Assembly: GCA_026398415.1 (NCBI GenBank)
Contig: JAPLSY010000078.1
Span: forward strand, 1 to 64,000
DNA from: Kiritimatiellota bacterium
GTDB taxonomy: Bacteria; Verrucomicrobiota; Kiritimatiellia; JAAZAB01
Length of the DNA: 64,000 nt
Reading direction: 5' to 3'
Shown: positions 54,669 to 62,617 of the stretch, piece after piece
Numbering within the stretch: position 1 is the stretch's first letter
Layout of the letters: every line of letters starts with the position of its first letter
Program-made: the position numbers and the translations under genes
The notes under the pieces: model-generated
Told to the model about the DNA's origin: nothing
The model's input: the letters and a program-made list of their open reading frames with translations, nothing else
The model's database searches: none

Positions 54669-54845
54669 GACCTGCTCCTTACGTATAGGAATTTTGATCT
54701 TGCGGTTCTACCGAACCGCCACTACACCCGTATCCGTTGTAGAGGCCGTTCGTGAGAACGGCAAAGTTGCCGAAGACCTTCCTGCGTGTAATTGGATTCA
54801 TTATTCCGTTTTTAGTAGTTTGTGCAACACTGTAATCGTACTTTC
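54540..54845 (-). repeat. duplicated segment, sialidase-like copy
   Basis: Sister of 53060-53275. The two agree over the CpaB N-terminal codons, the AAGGAG leader and the TTGTGCAACACTGTAATCG stretch. This copy has about 95 extra bases (54686-54786) holding the triple-hairpin element. Confidence 0.75.
54686..54772 (+). repeat. triple-hairpin element, copy 3, upstream of the chimera
   Basis: Left end TAGGAATT (54686-54693). Hairpin 1: GCGGTTC 54702-54708 with GAACCGC 54713-54719. Middle: CTACA 54722-54726 with TGTAG 54738-54742. Hairpin 2: GCCGTTC 54745-54751 with GAACGGC 54756-54762. Right end AGTTGCCG (54765-54772), which also forms CGGCAA-AG-TTGCCG with 54759-54764. It lies opposite in direction to the genes around it. 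Confidence 0.75.
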
Positions 54846-55544
54846 GGAACCGGTACCGGACGGGAGCACCAGCAGGGCGCAAAGCGCGGTGCCTTTCTGG
54901 TAGATTGTCAGGCTCGCGGAGGCGCCGGCGGGATCGAGGCGCGTCCACGCCTGGCTGAGCAGGGTGCTTTCGTAATATTGCTGGACGGCCTCCGGCCTGG
55001 CCGTTGCGACGTAGATTTCCAACTGCATCTGGGATTCCTCGCTGGTCAAGTACGTCTGCACGCGACTGCCAGGGTAGGGCGAGGGATCGCGCAGGCATGG
55101 CGCGGTTGGAGGTCCGCGTGACTTGTCGAAATTTCCCGGTGTCTGGGTCAGCACAAAGAGCATGGTTTGTTCCGGCGTGTTTGGCGCCATCGCCAGGTTT
55201 GGCGCCAGCGCCAGCAAGGTGACAATGGCGCCGCCCTCGCGCAGCCGCGCCCAGCCCAGAGTTTCATTCTGGCGGAAGTTTGAGAGTGTTTTACAGGAAG
55301 CATAAGCCTGCCGGAGTTTGGTCATCACTGCGCCCAGGGGCTCGTTACAGCCTATGATGGTCAGGTCGCCCTGGCCATCATTGATGCGCACGGAGCTGGT
55401 ATAGACCGTTTTCCAGTCGGGTGTGGTCTCCAGCACGGCATGGCCCCGGGCCGCGGGTCGGGTCCAGAACACCTTGGCCGTGGCAGAAAGCGACAGGGCG
55501 ACTGCCGCCAGCAAGATGATTACGATAGTTTTATACGTGGTCAT
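54801..55544 (-). CDS. exported protein of the Tad locus, function unknown
   Basis: The 247-residue product starts MTTYKTIVIILLAAVALSLS, a signal peptide or anchor. Later parts (AVMTKLRQAYASCKTLSN, MQLEIYVATARPEAVQQYYE, STLLSQAWTRLDPAGASASL) suggest alpha/beta modules of periplasmic proteins, and the family is not recognised. It lies between TadE-like and CpaB genes on the same strand, so a pilus assembly role is likely. The frame is open to 55691 but residues before ATG 55544 come from a repeat array. Confidence 0.6.
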   Translation of the reverse strand: MTTYKTIVIILLAAVALSLSATAKVFWTRPAARGHAVLETTPDWKTVYTSSVRINDGQGDLTIIGCNEPLGAVMTKLRQAYASCKTLSNFRQNETLGWARLREGGAIVTLLALAPNLAMAPNTPEQTMLFVLTQTPGNFDKSRGPPTAPCLRDPSPYPGSRVQTYLTSEESQMQLEIYVATARPEAVQQYYESTLLSQAWTRLDPAGASASLTIYQKGTALCALLVLPSGTGSESTITVLHKLLKTE

Positions 55545-55556
55545 TATAGTAATTGC

Positions 55557-55626
55557 TGATTTTTGATTGTTGATTTCTGATTGAAAAACCTGCAATCCGC
55601 AATCATAAATCCATAATCCGAAATTA
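55557..55626. repeat. inverted heptad array before the exported-protein gene
   Basis: Units TGATTTT, TGATTGT, TGATTTC, TGATTGA, AAAACCT, GCAATCC, GCAATCA, TAAATCC, ATAATCC, GAAATTA in unbroken 7-bp phase; TGATT units on the left and AATC units on the right are inverted. Confidence 0.75.
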
Positions 55627-56253
55627 TTAGTAGATTCCCTTCGTCCAAACCAGCCAGGCCTCGCTTTCCACCTCCAGCGTGGAGCGGACATACACCAGGC
55701 GACGGATTACCGGCAAAATCGAAACGGATTCAGATGCTTCCCCCTTGACCAGAAAAAAATCTCCGGCCGGGTTCGCTGACGCCTCCAGCGTTGACAGCGC
55801 GTTAACCGGCGCATTGGGCACCCGTTCCAGATGGGCTTGCCCGGCGAGTTCGCCGGGTAATGTGGCGGCATTGCTGGTGACCAGTGCCATATCGTCGTGC
55901 GTATATCGTCGCAGGTCGGGTCCCTGAAACCAGTCGGAAATGAGCGACACCGTCTCAATGGCCGGGCGCCCATCTGCCATGGCAAGCTGGCCGGCAGCCG
56001 CGCGCGCGGCGATCATGGTACGTGTATGCGCATGCGTCAGTTGGCCAATTTGAATCAAGCCCGTCAAGAGCACAAGCATAACCACCATGCTTACCATGAA
56101 TTCCACCATGGCCTGGCCACGGGAAGGACAGACGACAGACGACAGACGGCAGACGACGGATGACGAATGACGAACGGAGCGTGTTGCCTTCCTCCATCTG
56201 TCATCTGCCTTCCGGCACACTGACCGCTGACCGCTGACCGCTGACTTCAGCAT
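55627..56253 (-). CDS. TadE-like prepilin with repeat-encoded leader
   Basis: The 208-residue product has the class III prepilin site SRG-QAMVEF at residues 45-52, followed by one hydrophobic helix (MVSMVVMLVLLTGLIQI). TadE-like minor pilins are cut after Gly by a prepilin peptidase. GAGGA lies about ten bases before ATG 56253, so the leader of 47 residues is translated; most of it is encoded by the heptad array at 56127-56255. Ordinary Flp leaders are 10-20 residues long. Confidence 0.75.
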   Translation of the reverse strand: MLKSAVSGQRSVCRKADDRWRKATRSVRHSSSVVCRLSSVVCPSRGQAMVEFMVSMVVMLVLLTGLIQIGQLTHAHTRTMIAARAAAGQLAMADGRPAIETVSLISDWFQGPDLRRYTHDDMALVTSNAATLPGELAGQAHLERVPNAPVNALSTLEASANPAGDFFLVKGEASESVSILPVIRRLVYVRSTLEVESEAWLVWTKGIY

Positions 56254-56255
56254 TC
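56127..56255. repeat. heptad array in a TadE-like leader
   Basis: Left units GACAGAC (three times), GGCAGAC, GACGGAT, GACGAAT, GACGAAC (56127-56175). Right units TGACCGC (three times) and TGACTTC (56221-56248). The left arm starts directly after the codons for SRGQAM. Confidence 0.75.
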
Positions 56256-56264
56256 TACATTTCC

Positions 56265-57779
56265 TCAGTGTCCCCGGCGGGTGCCGCCGTGTTCGCCCGG
56301 ACCGCCTGCAGGGGGTATGCAGGGATGGTTTGTGTCGTTCAACCAGTCAATGCCCTGCTGGCGGAAAGCCGGGTCCTCCCAGGTCTGCAGTTGCTGGCAA
56401 TACCAGCAGTCGGCCTCCAGGCCGGCTTGGCCGCTTTGCATATAGGTTGGCAGATGATCCTGGGTGTGCCGGCGCCAGTCCAGATCGTAGGCGCCGATAT
56501 TGGACCCCGTAGCGGCGTCCACGGGAATCAGACGCACATTTTGAAATGCCGGCAGGACTATGGCGTAGGCATCGGGGCGCACGCGGATGGTGTCATTGGT
56601 GAGGTATCCGAATGGCTTGGCCGCGGCCGTCCAGGTCACGGTACCGCCGGCCGCGGCGGATTGGGTCAGGCGTGTGGCGCTGGGCGAGGACCGGATTAAA
56701 AAAGGCTGTATGCTGGGAAAGGCGGCGGGCAGGCGCGAATCAGGTTGAGCTTCCACGCGGATGACCGCATCGGCGCCGGCGTAATCGTATTCCGGTTTCA
56801 CCTGTAAGGGGAGGATCGGGAAATCGTTGGCTGGCGCAAGTGCCGACCAGGATGTCCAGGCATACCCATACCAGGTGTTGGTGATGCCGGCAACTTCATT
56901 GGAGATTGTATCCGTGCTGAGCGCGCGTTCGGCGCGGAGGCGGTTCATGCGCGCAACTGTTTCGGCGCCTCCCGGCAGAATGGTCGTGAACGGGAGCAGG
57001 CCGAGCCCGAACACTTCGCAGTTATGGGTATTAGCTGGATCGGCGGCCGGCAGACCAGGCCAATATTGATAATCGGCATAGGATTGCAAGGTGGTCAGGC
57101 CGTGCCAGTAAAACCAGCACCAGTCAAGGCCGGCCACCGCCTCGTAAAAATTACGGGACAGGAGCCAATGGCTGTCGGTGGAATCGGTATAATACCACGT
57201 GTTGTCGGGACCGGCGGCCACCCCCTGGCCCGCGATATTGGCGAGCATGCCGCTGTATTCCGACCAGGCGCCGGCATAGGGTTCGGGGAAGCGATTGGTA
57301 TCGGCAGCGTAATAGGACAGCACGAGGTCCGCATGCGCGATCAGGTTGGCGGTATAATCCGGGTTGGCGTAAACGCGATTGTTTTTCGCCGCCTGTTGGG
57401 ATGCCAGCAGGCCGACCAAGGGGCCCACAAAGCAGAGGCGCGCCTGCACGTCCGTTATCTGCGCCGCGGCGGCTGTGTCGCCGCGGCTTAAGGCCAACGC
57501 CTGGAGAATGTTCAGGTCGCCGATCAGGTTAAGCGAAATGCCCTGCCAGCGCGCCGCGGCCAGTGCTGCGGCGTCGCCGGCGTTTTGCGTGCGTGCCTTG
57601 AGATGTAACACCGTGTGCACATCGAAAATCCAGACAATCACCACGGCCAGAATTATCAGCGCCATGATCATGAAAATCATGGTTTGTCCGGCGGTCGATT
57701 GGCCGGTGGCCGGCGTGGCGGACTGGCCAAGCATGACGTAACCGTAGGCGCGATGATGTGATTGAAGGGAAGGCGTCAT
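56265..57779 (-). CDS. TadG-like pilus-associated protein
   Basis: The 504-residue product has TAGQTMIFMIMALIILAVVI near residue 30, a TadE/TadG-like N-terminal helix, and AGDAAALAAARWQG typical of TadG proteins. The large Trp- and Tyr-rich periplasmic part has no known domain. It lies between two TadE-like genes with very short gaps. Confidence 0.75.
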   Translation of the reverse strand: MTPSLQSHHRAYGYVMLGQSATPATGQSTAGQTMIFMIMALIILAVVIVWIFDVHTVLHLKARTQNAGDAAALAAARWQGISLNLIGDLNILQALALSRGDTAAAAQITDVQARLCFVGPLVGLLASQQAAKNNRVYANPDYTANLIAHADLVLSYYAADTNRFPEPYAGAWSEYSGMLANIAGQGVAAGPDNTWYYTDSTDSHWLLSRNFYEAVAGLDWCWFYWHGLTTLQSYADYQYWPGLPAADPANTHNCEVFGLGLLPFTTILPGGAETVARMNRLRAERALSTDTISNEVAGITNTWYGYAWTSWSALAPANDFPILPLQVKPEYDYAGADAVIRVEAQPDSRLPAAFPSIQPFLIRSSPSATRLTQSAAAGGTVTWTAAAKPFGYLTNDTIRVRPDAYAIVLPAFQNVRLIPVDAATGSNIGAYDLDWRRHTQDHLPTYMQSGQAGLEADCWYCQQLQTWEDPAFRQQGIDWLNDTNHPCIPPAGGPGEHGGTRRGH

Positions 57780-57781
57780 GA

Positions 57782-58423
57782 TTATTGCAAATAAAGCGGA
57801 TAATGGTTTTCAATGTCCGCCACGCCTTGCATCGGAACGGCGGACGCAGAAGAAAACGCTTTGAACACGTTGGAAAAGAACATCAGGGGCACTGCCTGGT
57901 TTACCTCGAAATGCAGGATGTCGGCGTCCGGCGCCGGACAAGACCAGGAAATCGTATCCCAAAGCGCGTAATTCAAGATGAAGTTGAGTTCCCATTCGTC
58001 GCTCTGCAGATAATGGGGAATACGCGGCGATTCGTGGCTGGTCCATTGGACCCATGGTCCCCCGCCCGAGGGCTCGGGGAAGGTCAGTGCGCCGGCATTG
58101 GCGATGGCGCCGATGCGCACGGTTTTAGCTACCATGAAATCATTGAAGCCGACGGCCTTGGCGCGCGCCCCGCGTCCAGCGGCGTAATCCATGATTTCCT
58201 GGGCCAGGAACAACTGGGCCAGTTGGAAGAGGCCCATCAGCAGGAGACAAATCAGGCCGATCACGATGCAGGATTCAATCAGGGCTTGGCCGCGGGAAGA
58301 AATTAAGAATGCAGAATGCAGAATGCAGAATGACTGATGCTCGGGGTCTGTCTTTTTCTCCGTTCCGTCGTCTGCTGTCTGGCCTCTTCCCTGTTTCTGC
58401 ATTCTGCATTCGGCATTCTGCAT
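57782..58423 (-). CDS. TadE-like prepilin with repeat-encoded leader
   Basis: The 213-residue product has SSRG-QALIES at residues 42-51 followed by the helix CIVIGLICLLLMGLFQLAQLF. ATG 58423 has GGGAAG upstream. The 45-residue leader is encoded mainly by heptads at 58307-58423 (MQNAECRMQK and SFCILHSAF). Confidence 0.75.
   Translation of the reverse strand: MQNAECRMQKQGRGQTADDGTEKKTDPEHQSFCILHSAFLISSRGQALIESCIVIGLICLLLMGLFQLAQLFLAQEIMDYAAGRGARAKAVGFNDFMVAKTVRIGAIANAGALTFPEPSGGGPWVQWTSHESPRIPHYLQSDEWELNFILNYALWDTISWSCPAPDADILHFEVNQAVPLMFFSNVFKAFSSASAVPMQGVADIENHYPLYLQ
58307..58423. repeat. inverted heptad array in a TadE-like leader
   Basis: Left units GAATGCA (three times) and GAATGAC (58307-58334). 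Right units TCTGCAT, TCTGCAT, TCGGCAT, TCTGCAT (58396-58423). The spacer is about 60 bases. The left arm follows the SSRGQA codons within ten bases. Confidence 0.8.
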
Positions 58424-58439
58424 TTTTTCAGCTTCCCAC

Positions 58440-58673
58440 TCAGGGAGTAGTTCCGGTGCCCAGGGTTTTGAGATAGTCCGCCGATTTTGTTTGCGTAGCG
58501 GTATCAACTTCACTCTGGTCTCCGCCCAGGTCCGTGACGGCGCCGCCGATCATGGCGCGAATCCGGTCGCCGAACAGACCGAAAACCGCAAGCGCCGCCA
58601 ATGCGATAATGGCGACGATAATGATATATTCGGTCATAGCCTGGCCATGCTTGCCTTTACGTATGCGATTCAT
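58440..58673 (-). CDS. Flp-type major pilin
   Basis: The 77-residue product has a normal short leader: MNRIRKGKHG-QAMTEYIIIV, followed by a hydrophobic helix (AIIALAALAVFGLFGDRI) and a small C-terminal part. This is the typical Flp pilin layout. GGAGGACACACT lies before the ATG. Confidence 0.85.
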   Translation of the reverse strand: MNRIRKGKHGQAMTEYIIIVAIIALAALAVFGLFGDRIRAMIGGAVTDLGGDQSEVDTATQTKSADYLKTLGTGTTP

Positions 58674-58706
58674 AGTGTGTCCTCCTTCGTTATTAGGTAT
58701 TTGGCG

Positions 58707-58997
58707 TTAAGGATACTCCGACGATACCAGCGCCAAAATCCGCCCGCCGTATTCTCTAAACGTACCGAAAAAAACCGTCAGAATGCCCAAGGAGGCCATG
58801 AGCAATCCCGCGATAATGATATATTCCGCCATGGCCTGGCCGCGGGAAGAAATGAAGAATGATAAATGACGAATGGCGAATGACAAACGAAAGGTTTGGC
58901 CTTCATTCCTCCGATCGCTGACTTCTTCATTCTTCATTCGCCATTGACCATTGACCATTGACCATTGACCATTGACCATTGACCATTGACCCTGCAC
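58707..58997 (-). CDS. Flp-like pilin with repeat-encoded leader
   Basis: The 96-residue frame ends in SSRG-QAMAEYIIIAG and a pilin helix (LLMASLGILTVFFGTF). The leader (GTG start at 58997) repeats QWSMVNG because of the 7-bp array. ATG 58999 is two bases out of frame with the pilin, and in-frame ATGs also lie inside the array, so the true start is uncertain. It is the first gene of the pilus locus. Confidence 0.65.
   Translation of the reverse strand: MQGQWSMVNGQWSMVNGQWRMKNEEVSDRRNEGQTFRLSFAIRHLSFFISSRGQAMAEYIIIAGLLMASLGILTVFFGTFREYGGRILALVSSEYP
58857..58994. repeat. inverted heptad array in a pilin leader
   Basis: Left units GAATGAT, AAATGAC, GAATGGC, GAATGAC, AAACGAA (58857-58891). Right units CTTCATT (twice), CGCCATT, then GACCATT six times and GACCCTG (58925-58994). 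Confidence 0.85.
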
Positions 58998-59085
58998 ATG
59001 ATTGCCTATATGCTATTAATTAAACCAGATAGGCTTATAAAGTCAATCATAGAACGGCTTGATTGTGAACGTCCAGGTTTTCCCG

Positions 59086-62000
59086 ATGGATACCCCGAAA
59101 ATTCCCGGATACGATATACTGGCACCTTTACCGCAGGGTGGCATGAGCGCCGTGTTTAAGGCACGCCAGGTTTCGTTGGACCGTGTGGTGGTCATCAAGA
59201 TACTGCCGCCCTCCATGGCGGCCGATGGGGTGGATATCGCAAAATTCCTGGCCGAAGCCAAGATCACGGCCCAATTGAAGCATCCGAATATTGTCCAGGT
59301 GTACGATTTTGGTAAATCACCGGACGGTATTTATTACTTTGTAATGGAATTTATTTCCGGCTATAGCGTGGCGGATTGGATCCGGCGGAAAACAAGTCTT
59401 TCCGTGAAAGACACCCTGTTGTGCGCGCACTGCGTGGCCGAAGCGTTAAGCTATGCCTGGAACACCTTTGGCATCGTGCATTGCGATATCAAGCCCGATA
59501 ATGTGATGATCGACGGCGACGGTACCGTCAAGGTTGCCGATCTCGGTTTGGCCCGCAGTGTACGTTCGGTCATGGACAAAGCCAAATTCGGCACGGGTAT
59601 TGTAGTTGGAACGCCTCATTATATTTCCCCCGAACAATCGCAGGGCTTACTCGAATTGGATTGCCGCGCCGACATCTATTCCCTCGGCGCCATGCTGTAT
59701 CACTGCCTGACCGGGAAAATGCCATTTGAGGGTCTGCCGCTTCTGGAAATCATGGATTGCCAGATTACCGATCAGATTCCGGATCTTGTGGATCTCCAGC
59801 CGCACGCCTCCATGTCCGTGGCCTGCCTGATTGAAAAAATGATGGCCAAAAACCCTGCCAACCGCCAGAAAGACTGGCCGGAAGTCATCCGTGACATGAT
59901 CCGCGCGCGTTCGGAACTGCTTCCGGAAGGACCCATGTCACCGGCAGGCGCCAGTACCATGAAGTGTTGTTTGGCGCGCGAACAATACTTGAAGGAACTA
60001 GACGCATTGGCGCATACCGTCCCCGTGCATAAGCTCGCAGAGTCGGCGCCGGCCGCGGCGCCGTTGCCTTATATTCTTGCCCAGCCCCGGCAGTGGATAA
60101 AACCGGAATGGTTGGCAGCCGTGATTATGGTCCTGGCCTTAGCCGTGCCCTGCCTGCTCGTGGTGAATATGCTCGTAAAGCCCAAGTCGGCCGCACCTTT
60201 GCAGGACAGTCCGCCAGGCTTTGCGGCGCGACTGAGTTCGTCGTTCGATCCAGAGGCGCTCGACGGGCCGAAGGAGGAAGCCTTGGCCCAGCACCGGTTA
60301 GAAGCGGCATCGCAATGGTACCGGACGAATCCCGGTCAATACAATGAAGCCATCCAGAAATTTGCAATGATCGCCGTGCAATCAAAAGGCACTCATTATG
60401 CCCAGGTGACCGAGGACGAAATCGCACGCATCAGGGAACAGAAGCGCGCGGCCATGGCCGCGGATATGAAAGCCCTGCACGACAATGTTCAGCCCCTGTT
60501 GGACCGGCAGAAATGGCAGGAGGCGGCCAAACTGTTCGAGCAGTACGCGGGACCGTTCAAGGCCGAGACCGAGGCGGAACGAAAGACCAAAGTCCAGGAA
60601 TGGCTGGACCGGGATAAGGGCCAACAGGCGGAGATTGACAAGACCGTCGAAGAACAGAAACGGCAATGGCAGGGCATCCTGAACGATGTTGCCGCGTGCC
60701 TGGTGGATGGCAATCCCGGCGCCGCGCTGGCGGTGGTCCAGCAGGCCACTAATCAGGCCGCATTGGCGGCAAACCGGTCCGACCTGCTGACGCTGGCAAG
60801 CATGCTGGCCGAAGCCGGCCGCGCGGATCAGCGCCTGCTGGATTCGTTCCGGTCACAAAAGGGTCAGGAAGTTGTCGTCGCCCTGACCAATGGGCCGGAA
60901 CGCCTGGTGGTGCGGGATGTGCAGGACGACACGATCCTGGTGGAAAAAATTATCGTCGTCAGCGCCGGTCAGATCGGACAGTCAAAAGCAATCCGACTGC
61001 AGGATTTGTCCCTCGAGGAAAAGCAAGCCCGACTCGGAACCAATACGACGCCGGACATGTCCCTGGTGTACGGGTTGATGGCCCTGCGCGATGGAAACTG
61101 GGCCGCGGCCGAGACCGCATGGAGTCAAGCTGGTCCGTTCCTTTCGGTGCCGCTGATGGCCAAACTGCAAAAGCGTAAAAACCGTCAGCGCGAAGAGCAG
61201 GCCCAAAGCGATTTCATCCTGCTGTTGCGCGACGCGCAGGTGGAGACGACCGGCTTGTCCGGCAAGAAGGAAGAACTTTTGCCCGGCTGCGAAGTATGCC
61301 TGGCGGCCATCTATCAGAAAAAATATTCACCGCAAACGGCCAAGGTTCTGGCCAAAAGCGTGGCCGGTTACGAGGAGCAATACGGGCCGACAGAATTTGC
61401 GAAGGCTTACGCACCGGCCTTGGCGGCCTTAAAGCAGGCACCGGTGAGCGCCGCGGATTCGAACGAGACCGTTCGCGCGGAAAACGCACCGGCCACGGTC
61501 AGGGCCACTCATCCAGATGGCGCGGCCGTGCGCCAGGAGTTGCTTGACCGGAATCCTGGCCTGACCACGTTCAATGTTTCGCTCATGACCGATGGCGAAG
61601 ACAAAATTGTACGGGCCGAACTGATTACCGCGAATTTGAAGGATATCAAGCCGTTGGCCGACCTGCCGGATTTGCGTGCAGTCGTGTGCACCGTTTCGCG
61701 CCCGGACGAATGGCGCGAACCGTCGGTTAAGGCGCCACTGAGCGATCTGACGCCGCTCAAGGGATTGCCTTTGCGGGAAGTGTGTGTCAGTAACACGCGG
61801 GTCAAGGACCTTTCACCGCTGACCGGCATGCTGCTGACCAAGCTCGACTTGAACGGCACATGCGTCACGGATTTGTCAATCTTAAAAGGCATGCCTCTGC
61901 GGGATCTGACGCTCAGCCATCTGAACATTCGGGATATTAAGCCGCTGGCTGGTCTGCCGCTGGAGTACCTGGATATCAGTTACACGGAGGTATCCGATCT

Positions 62001-62586
62001 GGCGCCGCTGCGCGGTATGAAGCTGAAGCGACTGATCGCGACCGCAATCCGCATCCGCGATATCACGGTTCTGATGGGCATGCCGCTCAAGGAGTTGAAT
62101 ATCAGCCGCACCGAGCTGACCGATCTCAGCCCGTTGATGGGCATGGAACTCGAACACCTGAACTTGAGCCAGACGCGGGTGCGAGACCTGACCCCCCTGG
62201 TCAGCATGCCTTTGCGGGAACTGAACTTGAGCAAAACCAATATCCGGGATCTGTCGCCGGTAAGGAATATTGCCCTGGAAATGCTGAACGTGGGCGCCAC
62301 CCGGGTTAAGGATTTGGATCCCCTGCAAAACATGCCGTTGAAGTGGCTGGATATCAGCGATACGAACGTGCGCGATCTCTCGCCCCTGCGCGGCGTTCCG
62401 CTGAAATGTTTGAGCCTCTGGAAAACGGCCGTGCGGGATTTGTCGCCCATTCAAAATTCACCCATCGAGGAAATCTGGTTGGATTACAATGCCGATCAGC
62501 AAATGCCGGTGGAAACGTACCGGGCATTTACAACCGTTCTCCTGCGCATGCCCCAACTGCAAAAGGTCAACGGAAAACGAAAATGA
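59086..62586 (+). CDS. Ser/Thr protein kinase with transmembrane helix and leucine-rich repeats
   Basis: The 1166-residue product has an N-terminal kinase domain (1-280): Gly loop PQGGMSAVFKA, Lys38 in VVIKIL, catalytic loop VHCDIKPDNVM (Asp134, HCD instead of HRD) and ADLG at 151-154. A transmembrane helix (WLAAVIMVLALAVPCLLVVN) near 340-363 is followed by a helical region rich in Gln, Lys and Glu to about 840. The C-terminus has about 12 leucine-rich repeats with a strict 21-residue period (DLSPL-x-x-MPL-x-x-LNLS). The kinase is cytoplasmic and the repeats extracytoplasmic. It diverges from the pilus locus, whose TadA has a phosphothreonine-binding domain. Confidence 0.85.
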   Translation: MDTPKIPGYDILAPLPQGGMSAVFKARQVSLDRVVVIKILPPSMAADGVDIAKFLAEAKITAQLKHPNIVQVYDFGKSPDGIYYFVMEFISGYSVADWIRRKTSLSVKDTLLCAHCVAEALSYAWNTFGIVHCDIKPDNVMIDGDGTVKVADLGLARSVRSVMDKAKFGTGIVVGTPHYISPEQSQGLLELDCRADIYSLGAMLYHCLTGKMPFEGLPLLEIMDCQITDQIPDLVDLQPHASMSVACLIEKMMAKNPANRQKDWPEVIRDMIRARSELLPEGPMSPAGASTMKCCLAREQYLKELDALAHTVPVHKLAESAPAAAPLPYILAQPRQWIKPEWLAAVIMVLALAVPCLLVVNMLVKPKSAAPLQDSPPGFAARLSSSFDPEALDGPKEEALAQHRLEAASQWYRTNPGQYNEAIQKFAMIAVQSKGTHYAQVTEDEIARIREQKRAAMAADMKALHDNVQPLLDRQKWQEAAKLFEQYAGPFKAETEAERKTKVQEWLDRDKGQQAEIDKTVEEQKRQWQGILNDVAACLVDGNPGAALAVVQQATNQAALAANRSDLLTLASMLAEAGRADQRLLDSFRSQKGQEVVVALTNGPERLVVRDVQDDTILVEKIIVVSAGQIGQSKAIRLQDLSLEEKQARLGTNTTPDMSLVYGLMALRDGNWAAAETAWSQAGPFLSVPLMAKLQKRKNRQREEQAQSDFILLLRDAQVETTGLSGKKEELLPGCEVCLAAIYQKKYSPQTAKVLAKSVAGYEEQYGPTEFAKAYAPALAALKQAPVSAADSNETVRAENAPATVRATHPDGAAVRQELLDRNPGLTTFNVSLMTDGEDKIVRAELITANLKDIKPLADLPDLRAVVCTVSRPDEWREPSVKAPLSDLTPLKGLPLREVCVSNTRVKDLSPLTGMLLTKLDLNGTCVTDLSILKGMPLRDLTLSHLNIRDIKPLAGLPLEYLDISYTEVSDLAPLRGMKLKRLIATAIRIRDITVLMGMPLKELNISRTELTDLSPLMGMELEHLNLSQTRVRDLTPLVSMPLRELNLSKTNIRDLSPVRNIALEMLNVGATRVKDLDPLQNMPLKWLDISDTNVRDLSPLRGVPLKCLSLWKTAVRDLSPIQNSPIEEIWLDYNADQQMPVETYRAFTTVLLRMPQLQKVNGKRK

Positions 62587-62617
62587 ATATGAATTTTTTG
62601 GAAAGGCGCGAACGCGA

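Noticed and set aside
58925-58994. CRISPR-like array
   Set aside because: The unit is 7 bp with no spacers, and there are no cas genes in the window.
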